Source: Bacteroidaceae bacterium (lineage in GTDB: Bacteria > Bacteroidota > Bacteroidia > Bacteroidales > Bacteroidaceae). From it: DNA of 35,243 bases. Both the position numbers and the translations under genes were made by a program. The stretch's first letter is position 1; the number at the start of each line of letters is the position of its first letter. The DNA lies in NCBI GenBank assembly GCA_017468985.1, contig JAFUHF010000030.1:1-35243 (forward strand), given 5' to 3'. The notes beneath the pieces were generated by a model. It did not search any database and was not told the DNA's origin. It saw only the letters and a list, made by a program, of their open reading frames with translations. Below, piece after piece: positions 1 to 8,541 of this stretch.

Positions 1-258
1 CCCAATTAGCACGTGCAAATCTGCCTCCACCATACCTGTGGTGCCCAATTAGCACGTGCAAATCTGCCTCCACTATACTCGTGGTGCCCAATTAGCACGT
101 GCAAATCTGCCTCCACTATACTCGTGGTGCCCAATTAGCACGTGTAAATCTGACTTCACCATACCCGTGGTGTCCAATTAGCACGTGTAAATCTGCCTCC
201 ACCATACTTGTGGTGCCCAATTAGTACGTGTAAATCTGCCTATGCGATACTTGTGGAG
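1..258. repeat. Tandem array of six 43-bp direct repeats
   Basis: Units start at 1, 44, 87, 130, 173 and 216, each exactly 43 bp with no spacers. The unit begins CCCAATTAGCACGTG and ends in a short inverted repeat, CACCA-6 nt-TGGTG. Units 2 and 3 carry CACTA instead, which still pairs as G-U in a plus-strand RNA. Unit 5 starts TCCAATTAG, and unit 6 is degenerate in its 3' half and has TACGTG in place of the palindrome CACGTG. The array may continue beyond the window start. It lies downstream of the 3' end of valS. Function is unknown. Confidence 0.95.
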
Positions 259-407
259 ACGATTGGAATGTGGATAAACATGTGAACGATGCAGAATACA
301 TGCATTTATGATGATCCTAAATGGGTTAATGCAGTAAATGAAATCCTCCGGACTTTGTTCTGGAAAGCGAAAAAAGTCGGAGGATACCCTTTGTACTAAT
401 GAGAGTC
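259..407. other. Gene-free stretch downstream of valS
   Basis: No coding signal is visible between the tandem array and the valS stop codon. The only structure I see is the inverted repeat at 343-385, listed separately. Confidence 0.6.
343..385 (-). terminator. Inverted repeat, probable valS 3' hairpin
   Basis: ATCCTCCGGACTTT (343-356) pairs with AAAGTCGGAGGAT (373-385), with one bulged G and a loop of about 16 nt. It lies 23 bp past the valS stop on the minus strand. Only a weak T-rich stretch follows on that strand, so it may be an mRNA 3'-end stabiliser or a weak terminator. Confidence 0.5.
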
Positions 408-3038
408 TTACTTCTTAAGGTTCTGGAGTGTTTCTTTGAGCGTGGCTATTTTTTGCTCGGCGTCACTTTGCTTTTTTCGTTCAAGAGCCACTACGGCTTC
501 GGGAGCATGGGATACAAACTTTTCGTTGCTCAACTTTGCCAGCACGCCTTTGAGGAAACCTTCAAGGTGGGCAAGTTCGGCTTCGGCTTTCTGAATTTCT
601 GCCTCAACATTGATGAGACTGCCCAAGGGAACGGAAAACTCCGTGGTGCCTACCAGGAAGGTGCTGGAACCGTCGCTCTTCTTGTCTACGGTCTGAATGA
701 CATCAATGTTGGCCATTTTCTGGATAATGGTGTTGTAGGCCGATACGGGATGGGTGCCCGTTACGTCGAGTTGTAGCACTTGCTTTTGTGCAATGTTTTT
801 CTCAGCGCGAATAGCTCTTACGCCTGTGATGATGGCTTTGGCCGTTTCCATCTCGCTGATGATGGCTGCGGCTTCGGGCTGTGAATGCTCTTGAGGAAGC
901 AGGCTGACCATGATGCTTTCTCCATCCTTGCGGTCGGAGAGGTGCTGCCATAATTCCTCAGTGATGAAGGGCATGAAGGGATGGAGCTCTTGCAGCAAAC
1001 GTTCAAAGAAGGTGAGTGTGGCATGGTAAGTGGCGGCATCGATGGGAGAGCCATAGGAGGGTTTCACCATTTCAAGATACCATCCGGAGAATTCGTCACG
1101 CAACAGGCGGAAGATGAGCATCAGGGTTTCGTTCAGGCGATACTTGGAGAATAAATCCTTGATTTCTACCGAAGCATCGCTGAGCATGGACTGGAACCAG
1201 CGGATTGCTACCTGTGCCGATTCGGGTTGAGGCTGGTCGCTCACCTGCCATCCTTTTACCAGACGGAAGGCATTCCATATCTTGTTGCAGAAGTTTCGTC
1301 CTTGTTCGCACAGGGCTTCGTCGAAGAGGATGTCGTTGCCAGCAGGGGCAGAAAGCAACATGCCCATTCTGACTCCGTCGGCTCCGAACTTGTCGATGAG
1401 GGCCAGAGGATCGGGAGAGTTTCCTAAGGATTTGGACATCTTGCGGCCAATCTTGTCGCGCACGATGCCTGTGAAGTATACGTTGCGGAATGGGGGACGG
1501 GAGGTGTATTCGTAGCCGGCCATGATCATGCGAGCCACCCAGAAGAAGATGATGTCAGGGCCGGTGACGAGATCGGACGTGGGGTAGTAGTAACGGAATT
1601 CTTCGTTGTTGGGTTCGTTGATGCCCTTGAACAGCGAGATGGGCCATAGCCATGACGAGAACCAGGTGTCGAGAGCATCTTCGTCCTGTCTGAGGTCGGA
1701 GAGCTGGTAAGACTTGCCGCTGTTATTGGCGTTGGCTTGCTGCAAGGCCAGTTCTGGCGTTTCGGCCACTACGTAGCCCCCATCAGGCAGATAGTAGGCC
1801 GGAATGCGATGGCCCCACCACAATTGGCGCGAGATGCACCAATCCTTGATGTTTTCCAACCAGTAGCGATAGGTGTTTACATACTTTTGTGGGTGGAACT
1901 TGATATCTCCACTAAGTACGGGTGGCAATGCCAGGTCGGCAAAGTGTTTCATCTTGAGGAACCACTGCATGGACAGTTTGGGCTCGATGGCTACGCCGGT
2001 GCGCTCTGAGCAGCCCACCTTGTTGGTGTAGTCTTCCACCTTTTCCAGCAGTTGGGCTTCAGCCAGGTCTTTTTCGATTTGCTCACGTACGGCGAAGCGG
2101 TCCATGCCCACATAGAGTCCTGCTGCCGGTGAAAGCGTACCGTCATCGTTGAAGATGTCGATGCTGGGAAGGTGGTGCTTCTCGCCTAGCATGTAGTCGT
2201 TGACATCATGGGCAGGAGTGACCTTCAGGCAACCGGTGCCAAACTCAATGTCTACGTATTCGTCTTCAATGACTGGAATCACCCTGCCTACCAAGGGCAC
2301 GATGACGCGCTTGCCGCGCAACCATTGGTTCTTGGGGTCGTTGGGATTGATGCACATGGCCGTATCGCCCATGATGGTTTCTGGACGCGTGGTGGCCACG
2401 ATGGCATATTTCTCGGGTTCGCTCTCAATGTAGTAACGGAGATAATAGAGCTTGGAATGTTCTTCCTTATAGATGACTTCTTCGTCGGAGAGGGCCGTTT
2501 GGGCCTTGGGATCCCAGTTGACCATGCGCACACCGCGATAAATGAGTCCCTTGCGATAAAGGTCGCAAAACACCTTGATAACGCTTTCGGAACGTTCCTC
2601 ATCCATGGTGAAGGCTGTGCGATCCCAATCGCACGATGCTCCTAAGCGGCGTAGCTGCTTGAGAATGATGCCTCCGTGCTCCTCGGTCCAGGCCCATGCG
2701 TGCTTCAAGAATTCTTCGCGCGTAAGGTCGGCCTTCTTGATGTCCTGCTCAGCTAAGCGGTTTACCACTTTGGCTTCCGTGGCAATGGAGGCATGGTCGG
2801 TGCCGGGCACCCAGCAGGCGTTTTTACCTTCCATTCGGGCTCTGCGTACGAGGATGTCCTGAATGGTTTCGTTGAGCATGTGGCCCATGTGGAGCACCCC
2901 CGTAACGTTGGGTGGGGGAATTACGATGGTGTAAGGTTCACGCTGATCGGGTTTAGAACGAAACAGCTGGTGGTCTGTCCAGTACTGATACCATTTGCTC
3001 TCTACTTCCTGAGGGCTATATTTGCTTGCTAATTCCAT
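408..3038 (-). CDS. valS: Valyl-tRNA synthetase
   Basis: Charges tRNA-Val with valine in the cytoplasm and hydrolyses misacylated Thr-tRNA in its editing domain. The 876-residue protein has the usual length for the family. The class I HIGH-type signature is in [15 protein letters not shown] near residue 45 and the KMSKS loop ([10 protein letters not shown]) is in the second half. The CP1 editing region lies between them, including [12 protein letters not shown], and the C-terminal tail is a charged coiled coil ([16 protein letters not shown]) typical of ValRS. The start is an ATG. The upstream minus-strand gene ends 53 bp away and I found no TAnnTTTG box in that gap, so the two may be cotranscribed. 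No T-box-like leader is visible. Confidence 0.98.
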   Translation of the reverse strand: MELASKYSPQEVESKWYQYWTDHQLFRSKPDQREPYTIVIPPPNVTGVLHMGHMLNETIQDILVRRARMEGKNACWVPGTDHASIATEAKVVNRLAEQDIKKADLTREEFLKHAWAWTEEHGGIILKQLRRLGASCDWDRTAFTMDEERSESVIKVFCDLYRKGLIYRGVRMVNWDPKAQTALSDEEVIYKEEHSKLYYLRYYIESEPEKYAIVATTRPETIMGDTAMCINPNDPKNQWLRGKRVIVPLVGRVIPVIEDEYVDIEFGTGCLKVTPAHDVNDYMLGEKHHLPSIDIFNDDGTLSPAAGLYVGMDRFAVREQIEKDLAEAQLLEKVEDYTNKVGCSERTGVAIEPKLSMQWFLKMKHFADLALPPVLSGDIKFHPQKYVNTYRYWLENIKDWCISRQLWWGHRIPAYYLPDGGYVVAETPELALQQANANNSGKSYQLSDLRQDEDALDTWFSSWLWPISLFKGINEPNNEEFRYYYPTSDLVTGPDIIFFWVARMIMAGYEYTSRPPFRNVYFTGIVRDKIGRKMSKSLGNSPDPLALIDKFGADGVRMGMLLSAPAGNDILFDEALCEQGRNFCNKIWNAFRLVKGWQVSDQPQPESAQVAIRWFQSMLSDASVEIKDLFSKYRLNETLMLIFRLLRDEFSGWYLEMVKPSYGSPIDAATYHATLTFFERLLQELHPFMPFITEELWQHLSDRKDGESIMVSLLPQEHSQPEAAAIISEMETAKAIITGVRAIRAEKNIAQKQVLQLDVTGTHPVSAYNTIIQKMANIDVIQTVDKKSDGSSTFLVGTTEFSVPLGSLINVEAEIQKAEAELAHLEGFLKGVLAKLSNEKFVSHAPEAVVALERKKQSDAEQKIATLKETLQNLKK

Positions 3039-3091
3039 TGGATAGATATTGATGTATTTATTGTCAGAATGAAATGGGAACAGGGCTTACT

Positions 3092-4228
3092 TTACCATGC
3101 GGAAGGGAGTAGGGGTGAAACCCGTCCATTGAATTGATACAGGTGGACTTCGGCATATTCCTTGCCTTCCCATACGCGATTGTGGGTGAGGTAGAAGTAA
3201 CCGTTGCCTAAGGAGGCTGCGCCGGTGGCACCATAGCGGCTCTCCCATCCGTAGATGCCGGAGTACTTGTCGTAAAGCCCGTCTTGAACCAAACTGAGCA
3301 CAAGGCCCTGTTCGTTCTCGGGAGAGTTCTTCAGTGCGCTCATGACGGGGGCTTTATGGCCGTCTACGATGTAGAGGTTATGGTTGAGAAAGGTGGGTTT
3401 GTTGCCCGGATATACGAACATGAGCCAGTTGCCGGTGAATGAGTCGTAGCACAGGTTTTGTACGCCCCAACTGGTGGTGCCTGTGTAGACAAAGTTCTTG
3501 CTCACGGGGCTGGCCGGTCCGGAGGTATGGAGATGATCCTGCGTGAGGGGCGATTCGTAGGTCTTCCAGTTGTCGGTGTCGTATTGCAGGAGAACCATGT
3601 AGTTGTTGTCGTTGCGGTTGCGGTCCATGAATACGCCGTAGGCACAGGTGAGATACTTCTTGCCACCTTTCTGGCCGAAGGCTGGACCAAAGGTCACTCC
3701 GTCGATGCCTCGGCAGCCGTAGCGGTTCTTGTTACCGTTGACAACGGCTTCATAGTCGGCTACCACGGTGGGCAGATATATGGTGGTCATTACGCCACTT
3801 TGCGAGTAATCCATGTTTTCGCGAGTAATCTTGCTCCCATCGAAAATGGCAATATACCATGCGTTGGGAAACTTCTTGTTGGTGCCCTGCATGCGCTGCA
3901 CGCCTTGGCCTATTTCGTCGTCTTTATATTCCAATGAGCCATATACGCGACCATCTTCTTCGTTGAAGGTGAGGCACCCCAGATGGCCGATAAATCCGGT
4001 AACAGAGCCCAGAATGTGGCCCTGCATGTCGCTCTTGACGAGCATGGTGGTGAAGGAATAGTAGATATAGCCATTCTTCTTGTCTACTGCAATGCCCTGA
4101 ACGTGACCGGCCTGGAATGGGCCTATGGATACTTCTTTGGTGTAGTTGACTTTCTTGGCCGATGCAGAAGCGGTGATGCCTGTCAAGGCTGCAATGACAA
4201 TCAGAATGCGAAAAAGATAGTTGCTCAT
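3092..4228 (-). CDS. Exported protein of unknown function, possibly beta-propeller-like
   Basis: I do not recognise a named family. The 378-residue protein begins with a Sec-type signal peptide (MSNYLFRILIVIAALTGITASASA, cleavage near residue 24), so it should be periplasmic or outer-membrane associated. The mature part has many short strands with Gly/Asp turns and repeated segments such as VQGIAVDKKNGYIYYSF, LGCLTFNEEDGRVYGSL and YDSFTGNWLMFVYPG, resembling beta-propeller blades. No lipobox, transmembrane segment or catalytic motif is evident. It is transcribed away from the dehydrogenase gene at 4319 from a tightly overlapping divergent promoter region, and valS follows 53 bp downstream. 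The propeller idea is inferred from strand pattern only. Confidence 0.8.
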   Translation of the reverse strand: MSNYLFRILIVIAALTGITASASAKKVNYTKEVSIGPFQAGHVQGIAVDKKNGYIYYSFTTMLVKSDMQGHILGSVTGFIGHLGCLTFNEEDGRVYGSLEYKDDEIGQGVQRMQGTNKKFPNAWYIAIFDGSKITRENMDYSQSGVMTTIYLPTVVADYEAVVNGNKNRYGCRGIDGVTFGPAFGQKGGKKYLTCAYGVFMDRNRNDNNYMVLLQYDTDNWKTYESPLTQDHLHTSGPASPVSKNFVYTGTTSWGVQNLCYDSFTGNWLMFVYPGNKPTFLNHNLYIVDGHKAPVMSALKNSPENEQGLVLSLVQDGLYDKYSGIYGWESRYGATGAASLGNGYFYLTHNRVWEGKEYAEVHLYQFNGRVSPLLPSAW

Positions 4229-4253
4229 GGTGATGGAATGCTTAATTGATGTG

Positions 4254-4261
4254 CAAATTTA
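4254..4261 (-). promoter_or_regulatory. -7 box for the exported-protein gene
   Basis: Read on the minus strand this is TAAATTTG, a match to the Bacteroidota -7 consensus TAnnTTTG, about 26 bp before the ATG at 4228. No clear -33 element is present. Confidence 0.6.
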
Positions 4262-4282
4262 GCCATAATTTAAGGTTTTTCG

Positions 4283-4290
4283 TAACTTTG
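4283..4290 (+). promoter_or_regulatory. -7 box for the glycerol-1-phosphate dehydrogenase-like gene
   Basis: TAACTTTG matches the Bacteroidota -7 consensus 29 bp upstream of the ATG at 4319. It is only 21 bp from the opposing -7 box at 4254-4261, so the two polymerases would occupy overlapping DNA. Confidence 0.65.
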
Positions 4291-4318
4291 CACGGATAAA
4301 AAATAAACAGACAGCATA

Positions 4319-5662
4319 ATGAATCAGACAGAACTTATTCATCAGGGACTGAAAGTGGCAACACAAACCAAAGCATTTGTGTTGGGCAAGGGGGTGCATC
4401 AGCAAGTACCCGGATTGTTTCGCGAGTTTTTCCCGGGCCGCAGGCCCATCATCATAGCCGACGAAAACACGTGGCGTGTGGCTGGTGAGGAGGTATATCA
4501 ATACATGCTGGCCGATGGTCAGGACTGCGAAAAGTTTTTGATACCGGATAAGGAATTTCATGCCGAGTGGAAATACATAGAAATGATCGATGCCCTGCTG
4601 AAGGAAACGGGTCGTGTGGCCATATCGGTAGGCTCGGGCGTGATCAACGATTTATGTAAGTTGACGGCGTTCCATCAGAACAACCAGCGTTATCTGAGCG
4701 TGGCTACGGCGGCTTCGGTGGATGGTTATTCTTCGTTTGGTGCATCCATCACTTATGAGAATGCCAAGCAAACCTTCGATTGCCCGGCTCCCATTGCCCT
4801 TGTGGCCGATGTGGACGTGCTGGCTCAGGCTCCGAAGGAAATGACGGCCGCAGGATATGCTGATCTGGCAGCAAAGGTACCGGCAGGAGGAGAATGGATG
4901 ATTGCAGACCTGATGGGTACGGAACCCATCATACCCGAAGCCTGGCATGTGTTGCAAGATGTGCTTGACGAGCTGCTGGCTCATCCAGAATCTGTGGCCA
5001 AGGGCGATCCTGATGCCATTGCTGACCTGTTTATCGGCCTTACGTTGAGCGGATTTGCCATGCAGGCCGCTCGAAGCAGTCGTCCGGCCTCATGTTGCGA
5101 CCATCTGTTCAGCCACATACTTGACATGACGCACCATCGCTATCGGGGCAAGCTGCAAAGCCATGGATTTCAGGTGGCCATCGGAACGCTCACCATGTGT
5201 GCCGTGTTTGACGAGTTCTTGAAGATGGATCTTACGAAACTGGATGTAGACGCTTGCGTGAAGGCATGGCCTACGCTTGAGGAAGAGCAGCAAAGGGCAA
5301 TAGACCTGTTTGAGAACTTCCCTGCGCCACGATTGGGCTACACTGAGATTACCAAGAAATACAACGATGCCGAAACGGTAAGAAAGCAGTTGGAGACCGT
5401 GAAGGCCTGTTGGCCGGAGTTTCGCGAGAAGCTGAAAGGGCAGGTTTATTCGTTTGAGAAGATGAAGCAGCTCTTTGCCACCGTTGGTGCACCCTATGAT
5501 CCTTCCCAGATAGGCGTGGCACGCAAGTATCTGTGCTATCGTTGCGACTTTGCCCAGCTGATGCGCTGGCGCTTCAATCTCTTGGATTTGGCCAAGCGTG
5601 GTTGCTTCTACGACGACCTGCTGATTGCCGTATTTGGTAAAGGCGGAGCTTGGGAGATTTAG
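4319..5662 (+). CDS. sn-glycerol-1-phosphate dehydrogenase family protein (AraM/EgsA-like)
   Basis: This belongs to the dehydroquinate synthase-like/iron-containing alcohol dehydrogenase superfamily. The best match by motif is the glycerol-1-phosphate dehydrogenase branch, which reduces dihydroxyacetone phosphate to sn-glycerol 1-phosphate with NAD(P)H. The 447-residue protein has the nucleotide-binding SVGSGVINDLCK near residue 105, the family segment YLSVATAASVDGYSSFGASI near 125-144, and metal-ligand candidates in AGYADLAAK (Asp182), DHLFSHILDM and SHGFQVAIG. There is no signal peptide, so it is cytoplasmic. It is a lone gene with its own promoter and a downstream hairpin. No prenyl-glyceryl transferase or arabinose gene is nearby to show how the product would be used. 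The family is fairly secure; the exact substrate is not. Confidence 0.82.
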   Translation: MNQTELIHQGLKVATQTKAFVLGKGVHQQVPGLFREFFPGRRPIIIADENTWRVAGEEVYQYMLADGQDCEKFLIPDKEFHAEWKYIEMIDALLKETGRVAISVGSGVINDLCKLTAFHQNNQRYLSVATAASVDGYSSFGASITYENAKQTFDCPAPIALVADVDVLAQAPKEMTAAGYADLAAKVPAGGEWMIADLMGTEPIIPEAWHVLQDVLDELLAHPESVAKGDPDAIADLFIGLTLSGFAMQAARSSRPASCCDHLFSHILDMTHHRYRGKLQSHGFQVAIGTLTMCAVFDEFLKMDLTKLDVDACVKAWPTLEEEQQRAIDLFENFPAPRLGYTEITKKYNDAETVRKQLETVKACWPEFREKLKGQVYSFEKMKQLFATVGAPYDPSQIGVARKYLCYRCDFAQLMRWRFNLLDLAKRGCFYDDLLIAVFGKGGAWEI

Positions 5663-5766
5663 CAGCGGAGTTTTAAATAGAATCAATTCAGTCGTTTTCT
5701 CGTCAGGGCAATAGTAGAAACATGTTTCATATCGCTCTTCTGGCTTAACGAAAACGTTTAATGAAG

Positions 5767-5800
5767 AAACGCAGAGTAAAGAATGATTGCCCTGCGTTTT
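5767..5800 (+). terminator. Terminator of the dehydrogenase gene
   Basis: AAACGCAG (5767-5774) pairs perfectly with CTGCGTTT (5792-5799), with a 17-nt loop, followed by TATTTTAT. It lies about 105 bp after the stop at 5662. Confidence 0.6.
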
Positions 5801-6211
5801 ATTTTATGTTACATTCGGAGATGATAGAGCATTTTGAAAGACGCATTGTAAATGTTGGAATAATTCAATGTTATTTCTTGGGTCTTGTTTTTGCATACTA
5901 TAGAGGATAAACCATAAAGAATAGCAGGTTTTCATCTTCTATAAAAGATAAAACTTCTGTCTTTGCAACAAATTTCAGCCATAAAAGAAATGAGAACAAT
6001 AGTTAAGGAAGATTCTATCTTGAAGACAACAGCATAAAGCATCTTCGTCTCAGGAAGTTCTTAACGGAGGGCTTGGTGAGATAATGTTCAGCATGATAGA
6101 AGTCCGCCAAAAATAGAAAACTCCATACTATAGGGCTGGATTTGTTGTGTGGTTAATTGGCGTCCAGTAAAAGTTCCGCAGGCATGGGATAGGGTAGACA
6201 GCTGTGCGGTC

Positions 6212-6230
6212 TTGTCGTCAGTTACGACAA
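6212..6230 (-). terminator. Hairpin after hslR
   Basis: TTGTCGT (6212-6218) and ACGACAA (6224-6230) form a perfect 7-bp stem with a 5-nt loop, 17 bp past the hslR stop on the minus strand. No T-tract follows, so it may be a weak or factor-assisted terminator or a 3'-end protecting hairpin. Confidence 0.45.
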
Positions 6231-6246
6231 ACCAAGTTTGCATCCC

Positions 6247-6663
6247 TTAGTTTCCCTCTTCGTCAAAGAGGTCATCATCAATAAAGAAAGGTGTGGTAAA
6301 GTCGTCGAGCTCGCGGCGTTCCTTCTTGGTGGGGCGGCCGGTGCCTTTGGCCCTATTGACAAAACCGGAGATGCGGCTCAGTTCAAGCAGTTCCATCTGG
6401 GCCGGAGGAGTGATGTTTTCCAGAACGTCGGGCACAAGTTTTGCGCTAATTCTGTTCTGAATGGCTTGCTTCACGCGGAAGGAGTAAGTAATGGGGGGCT
6501 TGCGGATCTCAATCACGTCACCAATGCGGATGACGTGCGCCGGCTTCATGCGTTGGCCGTTCATGGTAACCCTGCCGTTCTTGCAGGCATCAATGGCTAT
6601 GCTGCGTGTCTTGAATATCCGGGCTGCCCATAGCCATTTGTCCAGTCGCGCTTCCGTGTTCAT
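6247..6663 (-). CDS. hslR: S4-domain RNA-binding protein, Hsp15 family
   Basis: Hsp15 binds 50S subunits carrying stalled nascent chains and helps recycle them. The 138-residue protein starts with the S4 fold ([48 protein letters not shown], residues 6-52). A basic C-terminal region ([14 protein letters not shown]) and an acidic end follow, as in the Hsp15 family. Its ATG overlaps the end of pth by 4 bp, so the two are translationally coupled. It is the last gene of rplY-pth-hslR, all concerned with the ribosome or peptidyl-tRNA. Confidence 0.9.
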   Translation of the reverse strand: MNTEARLDKWLWAARIFKTRSIAIDACKNGRVTMNGQRMKPAHVIRIGDVIEIRKPPITYSFRVKQAIQNRISAKLVPDVLENITPPAQMELLELSRISGFVNRAKGTGRPTKKERRELDDFTTPFFIDDDLFDEEGN

Positions 6664-7223
6664 TTCCCGTTGAATTGATTCATGGCGGCCTGTACGCCTG
6701 CAAGGCAGAAGGTGATGATCATCTTCTGGGCCGTTTCTACGCGTTCGTCCATCTTCTGTAACTCGTCGTCAAAGAATTTGCCCAGCACCCAGTCTATCTG
6801 TGAGCCATAGGGAAAGTCGCTGCCCACGCCAAAGCGCAGTCGGGCATACTGATTGGTGCCGATGCAGCTGGTGATGCTTCGCAGGCCGTTGTGTCCGCCT
6901 TCACTGCCGCCTGGCTTCATGCGCAGGGTGCCGAAGGGTAGGGCAATGTCATCGCTCACCACGAGCAGACGGTCCAGCTCGATGTTCTTCTTGTTCATCC
7001 AGTAGCGAACGGCATTTCCGCTGTTGTTCATGTACGTAGATGGCTTTAGCAGAATGAGGTTTTGGTTCTTTACTTTCGTTTCTGCTATGAAACCGTAGCG
7101 TTTGTCGTCAAAGACAATATTGGACGCCTGTGCTAAGGCGTCCAATATTCTGAATCCCATGTTATGTCGGGTGCCATCGTATTCATCGCCGATGTTGCCC
7201 AGACCAACAATCAGGTTGTTCAT
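6660..7223 (-). CDS. pth: Peptidyl-tRNA hydrolase
   Basis: Cleaves peptidyl-tRNA released from stalled ribosomes so the tRNA can be reused; cytoplasmic. The 187-residue length is normal. Near the N terminus [21 protein letters not shown] contains the substrate-binding Asn and catalytic His (His20 in RHNMGF). [13 protein letters not shown] carries a second conserved Asn, [29 protein letters not shown] the catalytic Asp and the glycine-rich stretch, and YARLRFGVG follows as in known Pth enzymes. It lies 18 bp downstream of rplY, a common pairing in bacteria, and overlaps hslR by 4 bp. Confidence 0.97.
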   Translation of the reverse strand: MNNLIVGLGNIGDEYDGTRHNMGFRILDALAQASNIVFDDKRYGFIAETKVKNQNLILLKPSTYMNNSGNAVRYWMNKKNIELDRLLVVSDDIALPFGTLRMKPGGSEGGHNGLRSITSCIGTNQYARLRFGVGSDFPYGSQIDWVLGKFFDDELQKMDERVETAQKMIITFCLAGVQAAMNQFNGK

Positions 7224-7241
7224 GTGCAGGATGGCTGAGGA

Positions 7242-7847
7242 TTATTCAGCAGCAGCGGCAGCGGCGGCAGCAGCAGAAGCGGCAGCACGTGTAGAACGTA
7301 CGGTGCATACCAAAGCCTGCTTGGGAGTAACGAGCTCCAACTTGTCAAAGTTGAGGTCGCCTACCTTGATGCTCTTTCCGATGGTCAGTTCGGTAACGTC
7401 GATGAAAAGCTTTTCGGGAATGTCCTGATATTGTCCCTTAACCTTCAGTCTGCGCAAGTGGCCAAACAAGGCACCACCTTCGCGCACACCCTTGGCGTGA
7501 CCTTCAAACACTACGGGAACATCCATCGTGATGGGCAGGCCTTCCGTGATCTGATAGAAATCAACGTGCAACACATTGTCCTTTACGGGGTGGAACTGAA
7601 TCTCGCGCATCACGGCCTTGCACTCTGCACCATCAATGTTGATGTTTACGAGGAAGATGTCGGGCGTGTAGATCAGTTTACGTAAACCTTCAAAGGGAAC
7701 TACGAAATGTGTGGCAATGGGCTTGCCGTTTTCGTCCTTCTGTGTGCCGTAGATTACGCAGGGCACATTTCCTTCTTTACGCAATTCGCGAGTGGCCTTT
7801 TTGCCAACCTCATTTCTCTTGGTTCCTGTTAAATTGAACTCTTTCAT
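7242..7847 (-). CDS. rplY: 50S ribosomal protein L25 (Ctc/TL5 type) with polyalanine tail
   Basis: Binds 5S rRNA in the large ribosomal subunit. At 201 residues it is the long Ctc/TL5-type form: an N-terminal L25 domain (ending around residue 95) beginning MKEFNLTGTKRNEVGKKATRELRKEGNVPCVIYG, then a C-terminal beta domain. The last 15 residues after RST are almost all alanine (RAAASAAAAAAAAAE), encoded by a run of GCN codons at 7245-7286. Homologues often end in a low-complexity Ala/Glu tail, but this near-pure tract is unusual and could vary in length. It heads the rplY-pth-hslR operon; the leader is about 95 nt with a small hairpin (AATTAG 7877-7882 / CTAATT 7889-7894). Confidence 0.95.
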   Translation of the reverse strand: MKEFNLTGTKRNEVGKKATRELRKEGNVPCVIYGTQKDENGKPIATHFVVPFEGLRKLIYTPDIFLVNINIDGAECKAVMREIQFHPVKDNVLHVDFYQITEGLPITMDVPVVFEGHAKGVREGGALFGHLRRLKVKGQYQDIPEKLFIDVTELTIGKSIKVGDLNFDKLELVTPKQALVCTVRSTRAAASAAAAAAAAAE

Positions 7848-7949
7848 TTTGTACTTAACTTTTTTGTGTTACTCTAAATTAGTGTTTGCTAATTCGCCAT
7901 CACACTGAAATGTCTCATTCGCATTCCTCAATCGAAGGCAAAAGCGGCG

Positions 7950-7980
7950 CAAATTTACGCAATCCTTTTGGACTGAGCAA
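7950..7980 (-). promoter_or_regulatory. Promoter of rplY-pth-hslR
   Basis: On the minus strand TTG (7980-7978) is followed after 20 bp by TAAATTTG (7957-7950), a full Bacteroidota -33/-7 promoter. The predicted transcript starts near 7943 and has a leader of about 95 nt. Confidence 0.75.
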
Positions 7981-8053
7981 GGAATGTAGGCGAAAATCAG
8001 CCTGTGTCGCACCTAATACGGCAGGTGCAATAGCTTGAGGATTTATTTACTGG

Positions 8054-8460
8054 TTATTCTATCGGGAATATTCTGTCTTCATAACTACTCTACTCTGTCT
8101 TATATCTGTCAACACTTTCTGCCGGAACATATATCGGACAATTGTTAGTGTCAAAAAAGGGCTTACTTCCCATGTTAGGGTTATATACAAGGTCTGGCGG
8201 CACTGTCGAAAGACATGTTATACTGGTTAAACCTGTGCAGCCTTTGAAAGCCCAAGTTTCTATTTTCATGACGGATTTCGAAATCACAACGCTGGTTAAT
8301 CCTATGCAACCAGCGAAACGGAATTCTTTAATGGATGTAACCGATTCAGCGTTCCTTACACTCGGGGACGCTCGGGATTTCGAATGACTCAGTATTTCAT
8401 AGTCTCGTAAGTGTCGGAGAGCTCGAATGTTTCAACGTAGCCGGTTGTTCTTAATGCCCT
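8054..8460 (-). pseudogene. Remnant of a BspA-like leucine-rich-repeat surface protein
   Basis: The longest open piece (8090-8287) reads WAFKGCTGLTSITCLSTVPP and CPIYVPAESVDRYKTE, the last repeat and C-terminal signature of BspA-type (LRR_5) proteins. A further repeat, VTSIKEFRFAGCIGLTSV, continues upstream in the same frame. Still further upstream similar text (TTGYVETFELSDTYETMKY, then SFEIPSVPE) appears in shifted frames. After the TAG at 8090-8092 the same frame continues SSYEDRIFPIE and stops at 8054-8056; intact homologues usually have Trp at that TAG position. The 5' part is missing or scrambled and no signal peptide is found, so this is a decayed gene end. Confidence 0.75.
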
Positions 8461-8501
8461 AAAAAAGACATTCCCACTAATGGCGAATCGAATTAAATGC
8501 T

Positions 8502-8509
8502 TATCTTTG
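8502..8509 (+). promoter_or_regulatory. -7 box of the nusB operon
   Basis: TATCTTTG matches TAnnTTTG. Transcription would begin near 8516, so an in-frame ATG at 8497 lies upstream of the start site and cannot be the nusB start. This supports the ATG at 8542. Confidence 0.7.
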
Positions 8510-8541
8510 CACCGTATTCAGAATCATCATTCGGTTGCGAA

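Larger units (their letters stand above)
5663..6246. other. Long intergenic region between convergent genes
   Basis: The stretch is AT-rich and holds no convincing gene. It contains the hairpin at 5767-5799, competing inverted repeats at 5705-5712/5786-5793 and 5693-5699/5750-5756, a 10-bp direct repeat (CATACTATAG at 5894 and 6124), and the hairpin at 6212-6230. No tRNA-like fold was found. Confidence 0.6.

Noticed and set aside
1-258. Possible CRISPR array
   Set aside because: Units are contiguous 43-bp copies with no unique spacers and no cas genes in the window, so it is a plain tandem repeat.
5663-6246. Search for a tRNA or other known RNA gene in the long intergenic region
   Set aside because: No T-loop-like GTTCGAATC segment or cloverleaf was found on either strand here or elsewhere in the window.
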